From assembly GCA_050293885.1 (NCBI GenBank), contig JBNKNO010000045.1, positions 1 through 27,055 on the forward strand: 27,055 bases of DNA. The letters are read 5' to 3'. A model generated the notes under the pieces. The model worked only from the letters and a program-made list of their open reading frames with translations. It searched no databases and was not told the origin of the DNA. Positions 1 through 8,447 of the stretch are shown here, in pieces. Source of the DNA: Nitrogeniibacter sp050293885 (GTDB lineage: Bacteria > Pseudomonadota > Gammaproteobacteria > Burkholderiales > Rhodocyclaceae). Numbering within the stretch: the first letter of the stretch is position 1; every line of letters begins with the position of its first letter. Made by a program: the position numbers and the translations under genes.

Positions 1-167
1 TTACTCTCGTGCCTCAAAAATACAAATTCTTTGTTCCTGCAATAAAGAGGTACGGTAACAGCTTTGATTGGTTTAAGGAAACCAATGGGTTGCCGGATTC
101 TGTGACAGAAGAGACGGAAGCTCCTGTAAATAGAGCATTTGCGGTAGGTCGCGTCAAAAAAAAGTGA
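1..167 (+). CDS. 3' end of an unrecognised, AT-rich CDS
   Basis: An open frame enters from the left edge (codons in phase from position 3) and ends at the TGA at 165-167. About 54 residues are visible, including FFVPAIKRYGNSFDWFKE, and the protein ends in a basic RVKKK tail. I do not recognise the family. The base composition is far more AT-rich than the rest of the window, and a perfect-stem terminator follows 13 bases after the stop, which supports a real gene end. The composition suggests recently acquired DNA. No start is visible. Confidence 0.6.
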   Translation, partial: TLVPQKYKFFVPAIKRYGNSFDWFKETNGLPDSVTEETEAPVNRAFAVGRVKKK

Positions 168-180
168 ATCTCTTAACGAA

Positions 181-217
181 TAAAAGACTGTGCTGCGGCA
201 CAGTCTTTTATTTTGGG
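181..217 (+). terminator. Rho-independent terminator
   Basis: A perfect 13-bp stem (181-193 with 198-210) closes a TGCG loop, and the 3' arm runs into a T-rich stretch. It closes the AT-rich gene ending at 167. The AAAA at the foot of the 5' arm could let it work for the opposite strand too. Confidence 0.85.
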
Positions 218-257
218 TTTCTCATCACTACTATTGTCCAAGCAGAACACCATTGGG

Positions 258-290
258 GTCAGATACCGTCTTTCACGTCAAGCATCTGAC
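258..290. repeat. short inverted repeat containing a GGGGTCAGAT motif
   Basis: GTCAGAT (258-264) is repeated inverted as ATCTGAC (284-290), just after TTGGGG. Motifs of the form TGGGGTCAGA are common beside REP-associated tyrosine transposases in proteobacteria, but no transposase is visible here, so the link is a guess. Confidence 0.3.
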
Positions 291-347
291 TACAAAAATA
301 TGCCCGGAACGGCTCTCCTGATTTGACGACACCGTAGATCAGCAAGC

Positions 348-423
348 GTAGGTTGGGCTGACGCAGGAAGCCCAACGTCTGGGGGGTATGTCGTTGGGCT
401 TCGCTCTGCTCAACCCAACCTAC
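348..423. repeat. palindromic intergenic repeat, GTAGGTTGGG family
   Basis: GTAGGTTGGG at 348-357 is matched by CCCAACCTAC at 414-423. Inside lie GAAGCCCAACG and CGTTGGGCTTC, so the whole unit can fold as nested hairpins. The same element recurs at 4785-4850. This is a dispersed repeat of a type frequent in beta- and gammaproteobacterial intergenic regions. The stretch 168-684 holds no gene I can support, only this and the neighbouring repeats. Confidence 0.75.
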
Positions 424-435
424 ACGCCGAGCCCG

Positions 436-519
436 TAGGGCGGATGAGCGGAGTGCTATCCGCCGTATGCTTTAGGGTGAGTTACCTGCGGCGGAAGGTG
501 CTTCGCGTTTCCGCCGTAC
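436..519. repeat. two further small palindromic repeats
   Basis: First unit: TAGGGCGGATGAGCG pairs with GCTATCCGCC (436-464). Second unit: GGCGGAA pairs with TTCCGCC around a GTGCTTCGCG core (about 490-516). Both resemble the GGCGGAT/ATCCGCC dispersed repeats of proteobacteria. Together with the 348-423 unit they form a cluster of palindromes directly upstream of the protease gene. Confidence 0.6.
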
Positions 520-684
520 TCCTGAGTTCCGGGTGTGGTAAACCGCCGATTACCCCCATCCCTGCACCGTCGGTCGGACCCCACCCGACCGCTCGTGCAG
601 GCTTTACATTTGGTAACTCAAGGCGTGCCTTCTGGCGACGTTACGATCCCGTCCCGCCAAAGAAAGCCAGAGGAGTTAACGCCC

Positions 685-3528
685 ATGAGCTACCCCGTCC
701 GCGCATCGTCGCGCCTTCGCCAATTCCTGATGACGGGCCTGGCCTGTGCCGGTCTTGTTTCCATGGGGGCGAGTGCCGCGCCGTCAGACAATGCGGCGTT
801 CGGCATCGGTCGTCCGCTGGAGACCAGCGAACTGCCGCCGGGGCTGCTCCGTGCGAATCTGGAGAGTCTGCCGCCCGCGGCGCGTTCGCGGGCCTTGCGC
901 TGGTTGCAGGACTTTGAATTTCCCGCGGTGGATGTGGTGCAACTGCGTGTCGATTCGCGTGGCGGCATTTTCTATGAAGACCCGGCGATCGAGAATGCGG
1001 AGGCCACGGCGAGTGGGGCGTCCACGCCGGTGCTTCAGGAAGTGGATGCGACCAACGTCTTTCAGCTTCACAGCAAGCCGGGCGCGTCGCGCACGGTGTA
1101 TGTGGACATGGATGGCCATGTGGTCACCGGGACGATCTGGAACGACAATGCCGGTGTCGATCCGCTGGTGATGAAGGCCTACGACACCGACGGCAATCCG
1201 GCGAGCTTTTCGCAGACCGAGGTGAATGTCATTGCCGAGGTGTGGAAACGGATCGCCGAGGATTACGCGGCTTTCGATATCGACGTCACCACCGAAGCGC
1301 CGGCGGCGTTCGGGCCAAATGTCGGGCACATCCTCGTGACCCGCAAGGCCGATCAGAACGGCAACCCGATCTACACCTGCTCGTGCGGCGGTGTGGCCTA
1401 TGTGGGTGTGTGGGGCGGCAGCTCATTCCCGTACTACCAGCCTGCGCTGGTGTTCCAGGACGGGGTCAATTCGGCGCATACGATTTCCGAAGCCGCCTCG
1501 CACGAGTTGGGTCACAACCTCGGCCTGTCGCATGACGGCACCTCGACCACCGGCTACTACCTGGGTCACGGCAGCGGTGCCACCTCGTGGGCGCCGATCA
1601 TGGGGGCGGGTTACTACAGCAACGTCACCCAGTGGAGTCGGGGCGAATACGCCGATGCCAACAATACGCAGGACGATCTGGCGGTCATCGCCAACCGTCT
1701 GACCTACCGCGCGGACGATCACGAGGATCTGCTGCTCGCCAACGCAACCGCGCTGGTGCGCAGCGGCGGCACCACCATCGCGTCGACGACGCCGGTGAGC
1801 GATCCGGGCAACCTCTCGCCTTACAACAAGGGCGTCATCGAAGACCGCTCGGACGTGGACCTGTTCTACATCGATTCGGGCGCCGGCTTGATCGACCTGA
1901 CGGTCGTGCCCGATTGGCGCGAGCGCTACGCCAGCCAGTCGCTGCGTGGCTCGAATCTGGATATTCTCGTGACCCTCTACGACGGTGCCGGCAACGTGGT
2001 GGCGCAGAGCAACCCGATTGGCGAAACCAATGCCACGCTGCAGGTGAACGTGGCGGCGGGGCGTTATTACCTGGCGGTCACGGGCGTGGGTGAGGGTGAT
2101 CCGGCGACGGGCTATTCCGACTACGCTAGCCAGGGCCAGTACACCATCAGTGGCACCGTGCCCGAGGATGTGGTGGCCGCCGAGCCGCCAACGGCGCCGA
2201 CCGATCTGAGCGCGAGCCTGGTGGGCGAGAACGGCATTGCACTGGTGTGGACCGACCCGGCATCGACCGCGACCAACAACGAGGCGGGGTATCGCGTCAT
2301 GCGCCAGGTCGACGGCGGGCTGTTCGTCGAAGTGGCGAGCCTTGCGCGCGATGCGAGCAGCTTCAACGACAACAACCTGGCCAGCGGCACCTACACCTAT
2401 CAGGTGGAGGCCTACAACAGCGCGGGGTCGGCCTGGTCCAACCTGAGCGAGACGGTCACCATCTCGCTGCCCAGCCGCTTCCACGCCACCAGCGAAAGCA
2501 CGCTCGATGGCACCGTGGTTGCCGGTTCGTATGTCGACACCACGGCGACCGCGGGCAGCGAGCAACTGGCCGAAACCCATCAAGGGGGCCGCCCGAACAG
2601 CCGTGTCAGCAGCCTCGACCATCGGTGGACGATCACCGGCGTGCAGCCGGGGGCAACCATGAACCTGTCGGTGGTGGCCAACGCGCCGGCCAACAACGAA
2701 GGCGACGATTTCGCCTTTGCCTACTCGACCGACGGCACGACCTTTGTGCCCTTCGCGCTGCTTGAAAACGGCACCGGTGAGCAGACGCTGACCACGGCGC
2801 TGCCGGCGACCACGTCGGGTACCGTGATCGTCCGCGTGCAGGACACCGATCGTACCGCTGGCAACGGCAATGCCGACAGCGTCAGCGTCGCGCTGGTGCG
2901 TATCGAATCGCAGGGTGCGCCGGGTGAGCAGGTGCCGGTAGTGACGATCAGCGAACCGGTCGACGGCGCCGTGGTGCAGCAGGGTGATCCGGTGGTGTTG
3001 AGCGCCACGGCCAATGACTACGAGGACGGCGATCTGTCTGCCAGCATCAGCTGGTCGTCCAGCCTGGACGGGCATCTGGGCAGCGGGCCGAATCTGGCCG
3101 TCGGGACCTTGAGTCTGGGTGATCACCTGATCACCGCCACGGTCACCGATTCGGCCGCCAATACGGTCAATGAGAGTGTCACGGTGACGGTGACCGATCA
3201 GGCGGTGGCGACCTCGGTGCGGGTGTCCGGCTTGCAGCCGTCGGCATCGGTCGGAAAGGGGCAGCGGTGGACGGCCAATGTCTTTGCGCAGCTGGTCGAC
3301 AATCTGGGCAACCCGGTCGCCAACGCCACCATCAGCGGCAACTGGGGTGGCGGCGCCAGTGGCAGTGCCTCGTGCATCAGCGACGCCAGCGGGCAGTGTG
3401 CGATGAGCAAACCGAACCTCAAGAGTTCGGTGACCAGCGTGAGCTTTACGGTGAGTACCGTCACGCACGCGACGCTGGTGTTCGATGCCTCGGGTGTCAG
3501 TGGGGTGACGGTGATCTCGCCGTACTGA
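685..3528 (+). CDS. secreted multidomain zinc metalloprotease
   Basis: Predicted 947-residue exported protein. The ATG at 685 follows an AGAGGAG ribosome site and begins a Sec signal peptide ending near ASAAPSD. The frame is open further upstream (to 535), but that extension is not leader-like. The zinc site HELGHNLGLSHD (residues 273-284) is HExxHxxGxxHD, and a Met-turn candidate follows (IMGAGY, Met306), so this is a metzincin-type endopeptidase. A PPC-like beta domain follows (about 388-492, DVDLFYID start), then a fibronectin type III domain (about 500-592, starting PTAPTDLSA), a jelly-roll-like region, an Ig-like domain (about 753-835) and a C-terminal beta-rich domain. Role inferred: extracellular protein degradation. 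No secretion partner gene is adjacent and no GlyGly-CTERM or PEP-CTERM tail is seen. It stands alone, closed by a terminator. Confidence 0.85.
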   Translation: MSYPVRASSRLRQFLMTGLACAGLVSMGASAAPSDNAAFGIGRPLETSELPPGLLRANLESLPPAARSRALRWLQDFEFPAVDVVQLRVDSRGGIFYEDPAIENAEATASGASTPVLQEVDATNVFQLHSKPGASRTVYVDMDGHVVTGTIWNDNAGVDPLVMKAYDTDGNPASFSQTEVNVIAEVWKRIAEDYAAFDIDVTTEAPAAFGPNVGHILVTRKADQNGNPIYTCSCGGVAYVGVWGGSSFPYYQPALVFQDGVNSAHTISEAASHELGHNLGLSHDGTSTTGYYLGHGSGATSWAPIMGAGYYSNVTQWSRGEYADANNTQDDLAVIANRLTYRADDHEDLLLANATALVRSGGTTIASTTPVSDPGNLSPYNKGVIEDRSDVDLFYIDSGAGLIDLTVVPDWRERYASQSLRGSNLDILVTLYDGAGNVVAQSNPIGETNATLQVNVAAGRYYLAVTGVGEGDPATGYSDYASQGQYTISGTVPEDVVAAEPPTAPTDLSASLVGENGIALVWTDPASTATNNEAGYRVMRQVDGGLFVEVASLARDASSFNDNNLASGTYTYQVEAYNSAGSAWSNLSETVTISLPSRFHATSESTLDGTVVAGSYVDTTATAGSEQLAETHQGGRPNSRVSSLDHRWTITGVQPGATMNLSVVANAPANNEGDDFAFAYSTDGTTFVPFALLENGTGEQTLTTALPATTSGTVIVRVQDTDRTAGNGNADSVSVALVRIESQGAPGEQVPVVTISEPVDGAVVQQGDPVVLSATANDYEDGDLSASISWSSSLDGHLGSGPNLAVGTLSLGDHLITATVTDSAANTVNESVTVTVTDQAVATSVRVSGLQPSASVGKGQRWTANVFAQLVDNLGNPVANATISGNWGGGASGSASCISDASGQCAMSKPNLKSSVTSVSFTVSTVTHATLVFDASGVSGVTVISPY

Positions 3529-3564
3529 GCGGAAACGCGAGCAGACGATCGCGAGATGAACTGA

Positions 3565-3599
3565 CCGGCCCGTGGGCAGCCCCCACGGGCCGGTTTTTT
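3565..3599 (+). terminator. Rho-independent terminator of the protease gene
   Basis: A 12-bp GC-rich stem (3565-3576 with 3582-3593, CCGGCCCGTGGG) is followed by TTTTTT, 36 bases after the protease stop codon. Confidence 0.9.
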
Positions 3600-3721
3600 G
3601 TGCAGCAACGCACGCGGTCCGGCGTGCGGATGGGGTCGATCCCCCATTCCCGGCGGCTCCGGCATCGGGCACGCTTGGCGCGTGTCGTCATCCTCACGTT
3701 CTCAATGCCCCGGGCCGAACC

Positions 3722-4348
3722 ATGAAAACCGCACTCGCTGTGCTGCTGAGTCTCATCTGCACCGTCTGCGCCGCCGGGCAATGGAGCGCCATTCAGGATC
3801 GCTTCCACTGCCCGGGTATCGATAATTCACTCGTCTGCGCCCAGGCCATCGAACGGGGACTCGCGCTCGACAACGTGCGCCGGACGTCGGCGGGCGGACT
3901 GGTGGTGACGCTCGATTCCGGGCAGCAGAAAACGCTGGCGGCGGCTGACACGCGCTTCGTGGTCGTCGAAGTGTTGCCCCGGAAGCGTCTGCTGGTGATT
4001 TTCGAGCAGTACCCGGAAGGCGGGCATTTCGGCTGGCTGAATCTGAGCACCGGGGCCTATCGACGTCTGCCCGGTTATCCGTTGTTCTCTCAGAAGGGAG
4101 ATCTCGTGGTCTTGGCGGAGCAGGATGTCGAAGCCGGGTATTCCCCTAACTGGCTCGCGGTGTACCGTTATGCGCATGGCGTGCTCGTGCCGACGCACAT
4201 GGTGGATACGCCCAACTGGGGCCCGGGTGCGGTGCGCTGGGTGGGCCCCAACACGCTGCGCTATCGGGTCGTGACATTCGCCTGTGCAGTGGACGCAGAC
4301 GTCGCATGTGTGGAGCGGGAACTCCGCCTGCGCGGGCCGATGAAATGA
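3722..4348 (+). CDS. exported hypothetical protein
   Basis: The 208-residue product begins MKTALAVLLSLICTVCAAG, a good Sec signal peptide, which fixes the start at 3722. The frame stays open upstream to 3572 but that part overlaps the terminator. I do not recognise the mature domain. It has four cysteines that could form disulfides in the periplasm (two near the start in HCPG and LVCAQ, two near the end in TFACAV and VACVE), a run of beta-strand-like segments, and GHFGWLNLSTGAYRRL in the middle. No strong ribosome site is seen. It is convergent with the ABM-domain gene. Confidence 0.6.
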   Translation: MKTALAVLLSLICTVCAAGQWSAIQDRFHCPGIDNSLVCAQAIERGLALDNVRRTSAGGLVVTLDSGQQKTLAAADTRFVVVEVLPRKRLLVIFEQYPEGGHFGWLNLSTGAYRRLPGYPLFSQKGDLVVLAEQDVEAGYSPNWLAVYRYAHGVLVPTHMVDTPNWGPGAVRWVGPNTLRYRVVTFACAVDADVACVERELRLRGPMK

Positions 4349-4378
4349 GCCTGACGCGGCTGCGGCGCTGCGGGTACG

Positions 4379-4708
4379 TCAGGCAATGATTTCGTACTGG
4401 CCCGGTGATACCGCGATGGGCTCCGGGAAGCCTTTGCCAAGCACCCGATAACCGTCGGCGTTCTCGCCCTGCGCGTTTTCAAAGCCCTTGTTGACGACCT
4501 TTTCGAAATGAGACCGCGACTGCCAGACAACGATGTTTACGTAGCGAATCGAATTGTCAGGCTCGCGCTTGATCGACCGGTAGAAGGTCGAAGAGACAAA
4601 TCCGTCCTGGCGCTCGAAGTAGGCGACGTATTCCGCTCGCACCTGTTCGGCAATGTCTTCCATTCCGGCGGGAACGGAAATCGTGTTGATGACGCTGATG
4701 TGTGGCAC
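4379..4708 (-). CDS. antibiotic biosynthesis monooxygenase (ABM) fold protein
   Basis: The 109-residue protein has the dimeric alpha/beta-barrel pattern of ABM/YgiN-like proteins: an N-terminal strand (HISVINTISVPAG), a helix (DIAEQVRAEYVAYFE), then GFVSSTFYRSI and the strand YVNIVVWQSRSHFEKVV. Members include small monooxygenases and haem-degrading IsdG-like enzymes, and the substrate cannot be told here. I place the start at GTG 4708 because homologous sequence begins there and AGGA lies about 9 bases upstream. The frame is open further upstream but that part is low-complexity Arg/Ala/Pro sequence running through the neighbouring repeat. Confidence 0.7.
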   Translation of the reverse strand: MPHISVINTISVPAGMEDIAEQVRAEYVAYFERQDGFVSSTFYRSIKREPDNSIRYVNIVVWQSRSHFEKVVNKGFENAQGENADGYRVLGKGFPEPIAVSPGQYEIIA

Positions 4709-4784
4709 GGCGTGGCATCCTGGTCGGCAAGTTGAATCGACTTTCCGAGCGCAGGAAACCCCGTGCCCGGTCGCGGAGAGTTTT

Positions 4785-4850
4785 GTAGGTTGGGCTGAGC
4801 TAAGCGAAGCCCAACGATACGCCTCGCAGGATGTTGGGGGCCAACCTAGG
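4785..4850. repeat. second copy of the GTAGGTTGGG palindromic repeat
   Basis: GTAGGTTGGGCTGAG at 4785-4799 is followed by GCGAAGCCCAACG, and GGCCAACCTAG closes the element near 4850. It is the same family as 348-423, here lying between two minus-strand genes. Confidence 0.65.
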
Positions 4851-4904
4851 CGTTGATCGTACAGGACAGACCGACCCCTCGCGCAGTGCGCTGTCGCCGC
4901 GCCC

Positions 4905-5507
4905 CTACGCGCCGATCGCCGCCTCGATCTCGGCAAAGGTGCGGGCCACTTCACCCACGAAGGGCGGGATGCCCATCTGGCGGGCGATCTGCGAGGCGGA
5001 GAAGATGCCGCGGATGGCGGGGGCGCCGCCATGACTATCGGGTTCGATCACCAGCGCGTGCTGACGGCCGAGCTGGCGCAGGGCGCGCACCACGTCGCCG
5101 ACGTTGGCGTTCAGGACATCGTGCAGGGTGAAGGCCTCGACCGTTTCGACCGGTGTCATGATGTCGGCAACGGTCAATTCGGACGGCTTGATGCCGCGCG
5201 CCTGCGACGCCAGCACGGGCTGCTCGCCGTGCAGATCGTGGGCGGTGACCAGCCCCCGCACGGCGCGCTGGGCGTCCACCACCAGCAGCATGCGGACACC
5301 GCGCAACACCATCGCCTGACGCACGTTGTCGAGCGCCATGGTTGGCGGAATGGTCGCGGCCGGCACGCGGTGCAGATCGGTCATCACCTCGACCGCTGAA
5401 GAGCGCGCGTCAACGTGGCGCGGTACCCCCGGCTCGGGCACGTGGTAGTGGACATCGCCAAGCCGGACGACATTGAGCGGGTGTGAGTTGTTGTTGGCCT
5501 GATTCAT
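4905..5507 (-). CDS. CBS-pair domain protein
   Basis: 200 residues. Two CBS motifs make a Bateman module: CBS1 at about 42-95 (VMTDLHRVPA ... MLLVVDAQRAVRGLVTAHDL) and CBS2 at about 112-178 (VADIMTPVETV ... HALVIEPD ... IRGIFSASQIARQMG). Such modules bind adenosine nucleotides and act as energy sensors. No catalytic or membrane domain is attached. The ATG at 5507 has a strong GAGGGGAAG site upstream. The N-terminal 40 residues have no recognised domain. It is divergent from the cyclic-nucleotide-binding gene, so the two may share a control region (5508-5801). Confidence 0.85.
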   Translation of the reverse strand: MNQANNNSHPLNVVRLGDVHYHVPEPGVPRHVDARSSAVEVMTDLHRVPAATIPPTMALDNVRQAMVLRGVRMLLVVDAQRAVRGLVTAHDLHGEQPVLASQARGIKPSELTVADIMTPVETVEAFTLHDVLNANVGDVVRALRQLGRQHALVIEPDSHGGAPAIRGIFSASQIARQMGIPPFVGEVARTFAEIEAAIGA

Positions 5508-5774
5508 TGTCTTCCCCTCTTGTTGGTGTTCAGGAATGGCTGCTCGCGGGTCGGCGGCGGCCTCTCTGGGATTCAGACAGCCGAGTCGCCATGTCGGTTC
5601 TCGATCGCTGTCGCGCAAGCACTTTCAGCATAGTCAGCCGGTTTGTGCGTGGCCATGGGAAAGCGACGCGCTCGTGCATGGCGGGCTTGTCGCCGTTTGC
5701 TCAGGCCGGACATCGCCGTCGGACCCCGCCGCCGATTTGCCTTCCGCCAACCCGCGTTCCACAGTAAGAGGGTG

Positions 5775-5794
5775 GGCGGACAGGATTGTCCGCC
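5775..5794. promoter_or_regulatory. perfect 8-bp palindrome just before the cNMP-binding gene
   Basis: GGCGGACA-GGAT-TGTCCGCC ends 7 bases before the ATG at 5802. It could be an operator for the divergent pair, a translation-affecting hairpin, or another dispersed intergenic repeat. The rest of 5508-5801 shows no other element I can name. Confidence 0.4.
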
Positions 5795-5801
5795 GAGTCC
5801 G

Positions 5802-6335
5802 ATGGGGCGTGACGGCATGATGATGAAGCGTCTGGATAGCCGCGAGGTGCTGGCGGAGTTGGGGCTGGAACACCTCAAGACGGCGTCCTGCTTCGGCGCC
5901 TTGAGCGATCAGGCGATCGCCTTCCTGCTCGAGGAGGGGCGGGTGTTTTCGCTGGCGGCGGGCGAGACGGTGTTTCGCACCGGCGAGCCCGGCGACAGCT
6001 TCTTCATCGTTCTCGAAGGCCGGCTGGACTACGTGCATAGCGTCCATGGCGAAGAGGTTCCCATCCGCATCATCGATGCCGGCCAGCAGTTGGGCTACGT
6101 GTCCATGCTCGGGCTGTTCGAGCGATTGGGCATCGGTCGGGCGTTCGGGCCGGCCAAGGTGTTGGAGATTCCCGCCGAGCTGTTCTACCGATTCCACGAA
6201 GCCTATCCCTTCGATTTCGGCATCATGTCGCTGAACCTCTCGCGCGACATGGCGCGAGCCATCCGCGAGGTGGTCACCCAGCTGGCGGATGCCAATGTCG
6301 GCCGGATATGCGCGTTGACGAGTCAGCCCGTATAG
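5802..6335 (+). CDS. cyclic nucleotide-binding domain protein without DNA-binding domain
   Basis: 177 residues. The cNMP-binding beta-roll is clear: FSLAAGETVFRTGEPGDSFF then IVLEGRLDYV, and further on IIDAGQQLGYVSML and AKVLEIPAELFYRF. It then has a helical tail (SLNLSRDMARAIREVV) where Crp/Fnr proteins carry the dimer helix, and ends with no helix-turn-helix. It therefore probably binds cAMP, c-di-GMP or another effector and acts through a partner, not directly on DNA. The start is uncertain between ATG 5802 and the ATGs at 5817, 5820 and 5823; none has a strong ribosome site. Confidence 0.8.
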   Translation: MGRDGMMMKRLDSREVLAELGLEHLKTASCFGALSDQAIAFLLEEGRVFSLAAGETVFRTGEPGDSFFIVLEGRLDYVHSVHGEEVPIRIIDAGQQLGYVSMLGLFERLGIGRAFGPAKVLEIPAELFYRFHEAYPFDFGIMSLNLSRDMARAIREVVTQLADANVGRICALTSQPV

Positions 6336-6602
6336 CGAAAGCGTTGCCGCGCGATGGCCGGTGGCGCGGCGCGGATCGCGTCGACACGATAGTCGATGCG
6401 GGTGGCTCGCCCCGGCGTACGTCCGACCGAGGTGGGTTGTCGGATGTCGGGTCATGGCATCTGTCTTGAGCGTCGATGGCAACGCGACGACCACGGCGTT
6501 GTTGCGGCGAACATGGCATTGACGTGAGTGCACTCGGTATCATCGCCAGATGGTGCCCGTTTCCCGATCGCCAGCGACTGTGCCCCGCTGCGAATCCCGC
6601 CG

Positions 6603-8447
6603 ATGTTCAATCGCCTGACCTTGCCGGTGGTGTTCGCCGCGCTGGCCTACGGCCTGTGGGCGAGTTCGACCTTCAAGGACATCGCGTCCGGCGTGGCGGT
6701 GTTCCTGTTCGGCATGCTGTGCATGGAGGAAGGGTTCAAGGCGTTCTCGGGCGGGACGCTGGAGCGGGTGCTGCACCGGAGTACCGACCGGGTGTGGAAG
6801 AGCCTGGGCTTTGGCATCGTGACCACCACGCTGATGCAATCCTCGTCGCTGGTGTCGGTGATCACCATCAGCTTTCTCAGTGCCGGGCTCATCGAGCTGG
6901 CGCAGGGGATCGGGATCATCTTCGGGGCCAATCTGGGGACCACGACGGGCGCCTGGCTGATTGCCGGTTTCGGGCTCAAGGTGAAGATCTCGGCGTATGC
7001 GATGCCGATGCTCATCTTCGGCGTGCTGATGCTGTTGCGCGAGGCGCGTTCGAGCAAGGGGCTGGGGTGGATTCTGGTGGGGCTCGGTTTCCTGTTCCTC
7101 GGCATCCACTTCATGAAGGAAGGCTTCGGCGGGTTCTCCGATGAGCTCAATCTGACGCGCTACGCCATGACCGGCGTGGCCGGGTTGCTGGTGTTCAGCC
7201 TGTTCGGGGTGATCGCGACGGTGGTGATGCAGTCCAGCCATGCCACCCTGGTGCTGATCATCACGGCGCTGGGGGCGGGGCAGATCACCTACGAGAATGC
7301 GCTCGCGCTCGCCGTGGGCGCGAACGTCGGCACGACCATTACCGCCATCATCGGCTCACTCGGCGCGCCGGTGGAGGGCAAGCGGCTGGCGGCGGCGCAT
7401 CTGGTGTTCAACGTCGGCACCGGTCTCGTCGCGCTGGTGTTCATGGGTGCGTTCGTGGTGGCGGTCGACGCCATCAGCCGCCAGGTGGGCATCCCCGCGC
7501 ACGACTACACGCTGAAACTGGCGGTGTTTCATACCCTGTTCAATCTGATTGGCGTGGCGCTGTTCACTCCCTTCATCGACCGCATGGCGGCGCTCCTGCC
7601 CCGCGTCCTCAAGGGCAAGGTGGTCACGCGCGACGCGCCGCGCTTCCTCAGCACGACGGCGCTGGAGTTCCCCGAAGTGGCGCTGACCGCGCTGCGGCGC
7701 GAAACGCTGCACCTGTTCGACAATGCCTTCACGATCATCGCCCACGGCATGAACCTCAGGCGTTCCGACATCGTCTCGGCGCGCGACCTGATGACGCTGC
7801 TCGAACCGCAGGCCGAGCTGATCGAGCTCGACCTCGACCGCCAGTACGAGTTGGTCATCAAGGACATCTACAGCGCCAACATCGAGTTCTTCACCAAGGC
7901 CACCGCCAAGCCCATGTCCGAGGCGCTGGCGGCACGGTTCAAGCACGTGTGGCAGGCGAACCTGGACCTGATCGCGGCGATCAAGGCGACCAAGCACCTG
8001 CGCAAGAATCTGGTGCACTACGCCCGCTCGCCGAATCGACACATCCGCAAGGAGTACAACCGCATGCGCATCAACGTGGGCGAAATGCTGCGCGAGCTGG
8101 CGGTGCTGCGTGGCGACGATCCGGATGCCGTCACACAATTGTCACTTGATGCGCTTAAGGTCCATATGGCGGATGCGCGCCGCCATGGTCACCAGGCGGC
8201 GGAGTCCCTGATCCGCGACGGCGCGATCACGCCGCAGATGGCCACTTCGCTCATGAATGACAGCGCCTACGCGCACGAATTGATGACGCATCTGCTGGGG
8301 ATGGCCGAATCGCTGGTGGAGGCGCTCGATTCGCCCGAGCGCATGCCCGCGGACCTCTCCCTCTCTGCCGATGAGGTCGAGGCCGTGCTCGACGAGACCG
8401 ATGGCGACCATCGGCCTGCCGCTTCCCCGGAGGGCCGTTCATCATGA
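6603..8447 (+). CDS. Na/Pi cotransporter family protein with PhoU-like tail
   Basis: 614 residues. The membrane part has the inverted-repeat signature of type II sodium-phosphate transporters: QSSS at 79-82 and QSSH at 210-213, each within hydrophobic helices, plus GANLGTTTGA and GANVGTTITA. The C-terminal third (about 375-600) is a soluble helical PhoU-like domain, as in bacterial NptA/YjbB proteins. Function: sodium-coupled phosphate (or other anion) transport in the inner membrane, with the PhoU-like part probably regulatory. The start at 6603 begins MFNRLTLP directly before the first helix; a GTG at 6528 is an in-frame alternative. The stop overlaps the next start as ATGA. Confidence 0.9.
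   Translation: MFNRLTLPVVFAALAYGLWASSTFKDIASGVAVFLFGMLCMEEGFKAFSGGTLERVLHRSTDRVWKSLGFGIVTTTLMQSSSLVSVITISFLSAGLIELAQGIGIIFGANLGTTTGAWLIAGFGLKVKISAYAMPMLIFGVLMLLREARSSKGLGWILVGLGFLFLGIHFMKEGFGGFSDELNLTRYAMTGVAGLLVFSLFGVIATVVMQSSHATLVLIITALGAGQITYENALALAVGANVGTTITAIIGSLGAPVEGKRLAAAHLVFNVGTGLVALVFMGAFVVAVDAISRQVGIPAHDYTLKLAVFHTLFNLIGVALFTPFIDRMAALLPRVLKGKVVTRDAPRFLSTTALEFPEVALTALRRETLHLFDNAFTIIAHGMNLRRSDIVSARDLMTLLEPQAELIELDLDRQYELVIKDIYSANIEFFTKATAKPMSEALAARFKHVWQANLDLIAAIKATKHLRKNLVHYARSPNRHIRKEYNRMRINVGEMLRELAVLRGDDPDAVTQLSLDALKVHMADARRHGHQAAESLIRDGAITPQMATSLMNDSAYAHELMTHLLGMAESLVEALDSPERMPADLSLSADEVEAVLDETDGDHRPAASPEGRSS

Noticed and set aside
1423..3672. 749-codon open frame on the minus strand
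   Set aside because: It lies opposite the metalloprotease, is rich in Arg/His/Gly/Asp with no domain, and is the usual shadow of a GC-rich gene.
6526..6535. 10-base palindrome GAGTGCACTC before the Na/Pi transporter
   Set aside because: It is a single short palindrome with no promoter elements at sensible spacing; not enough to call an operator.
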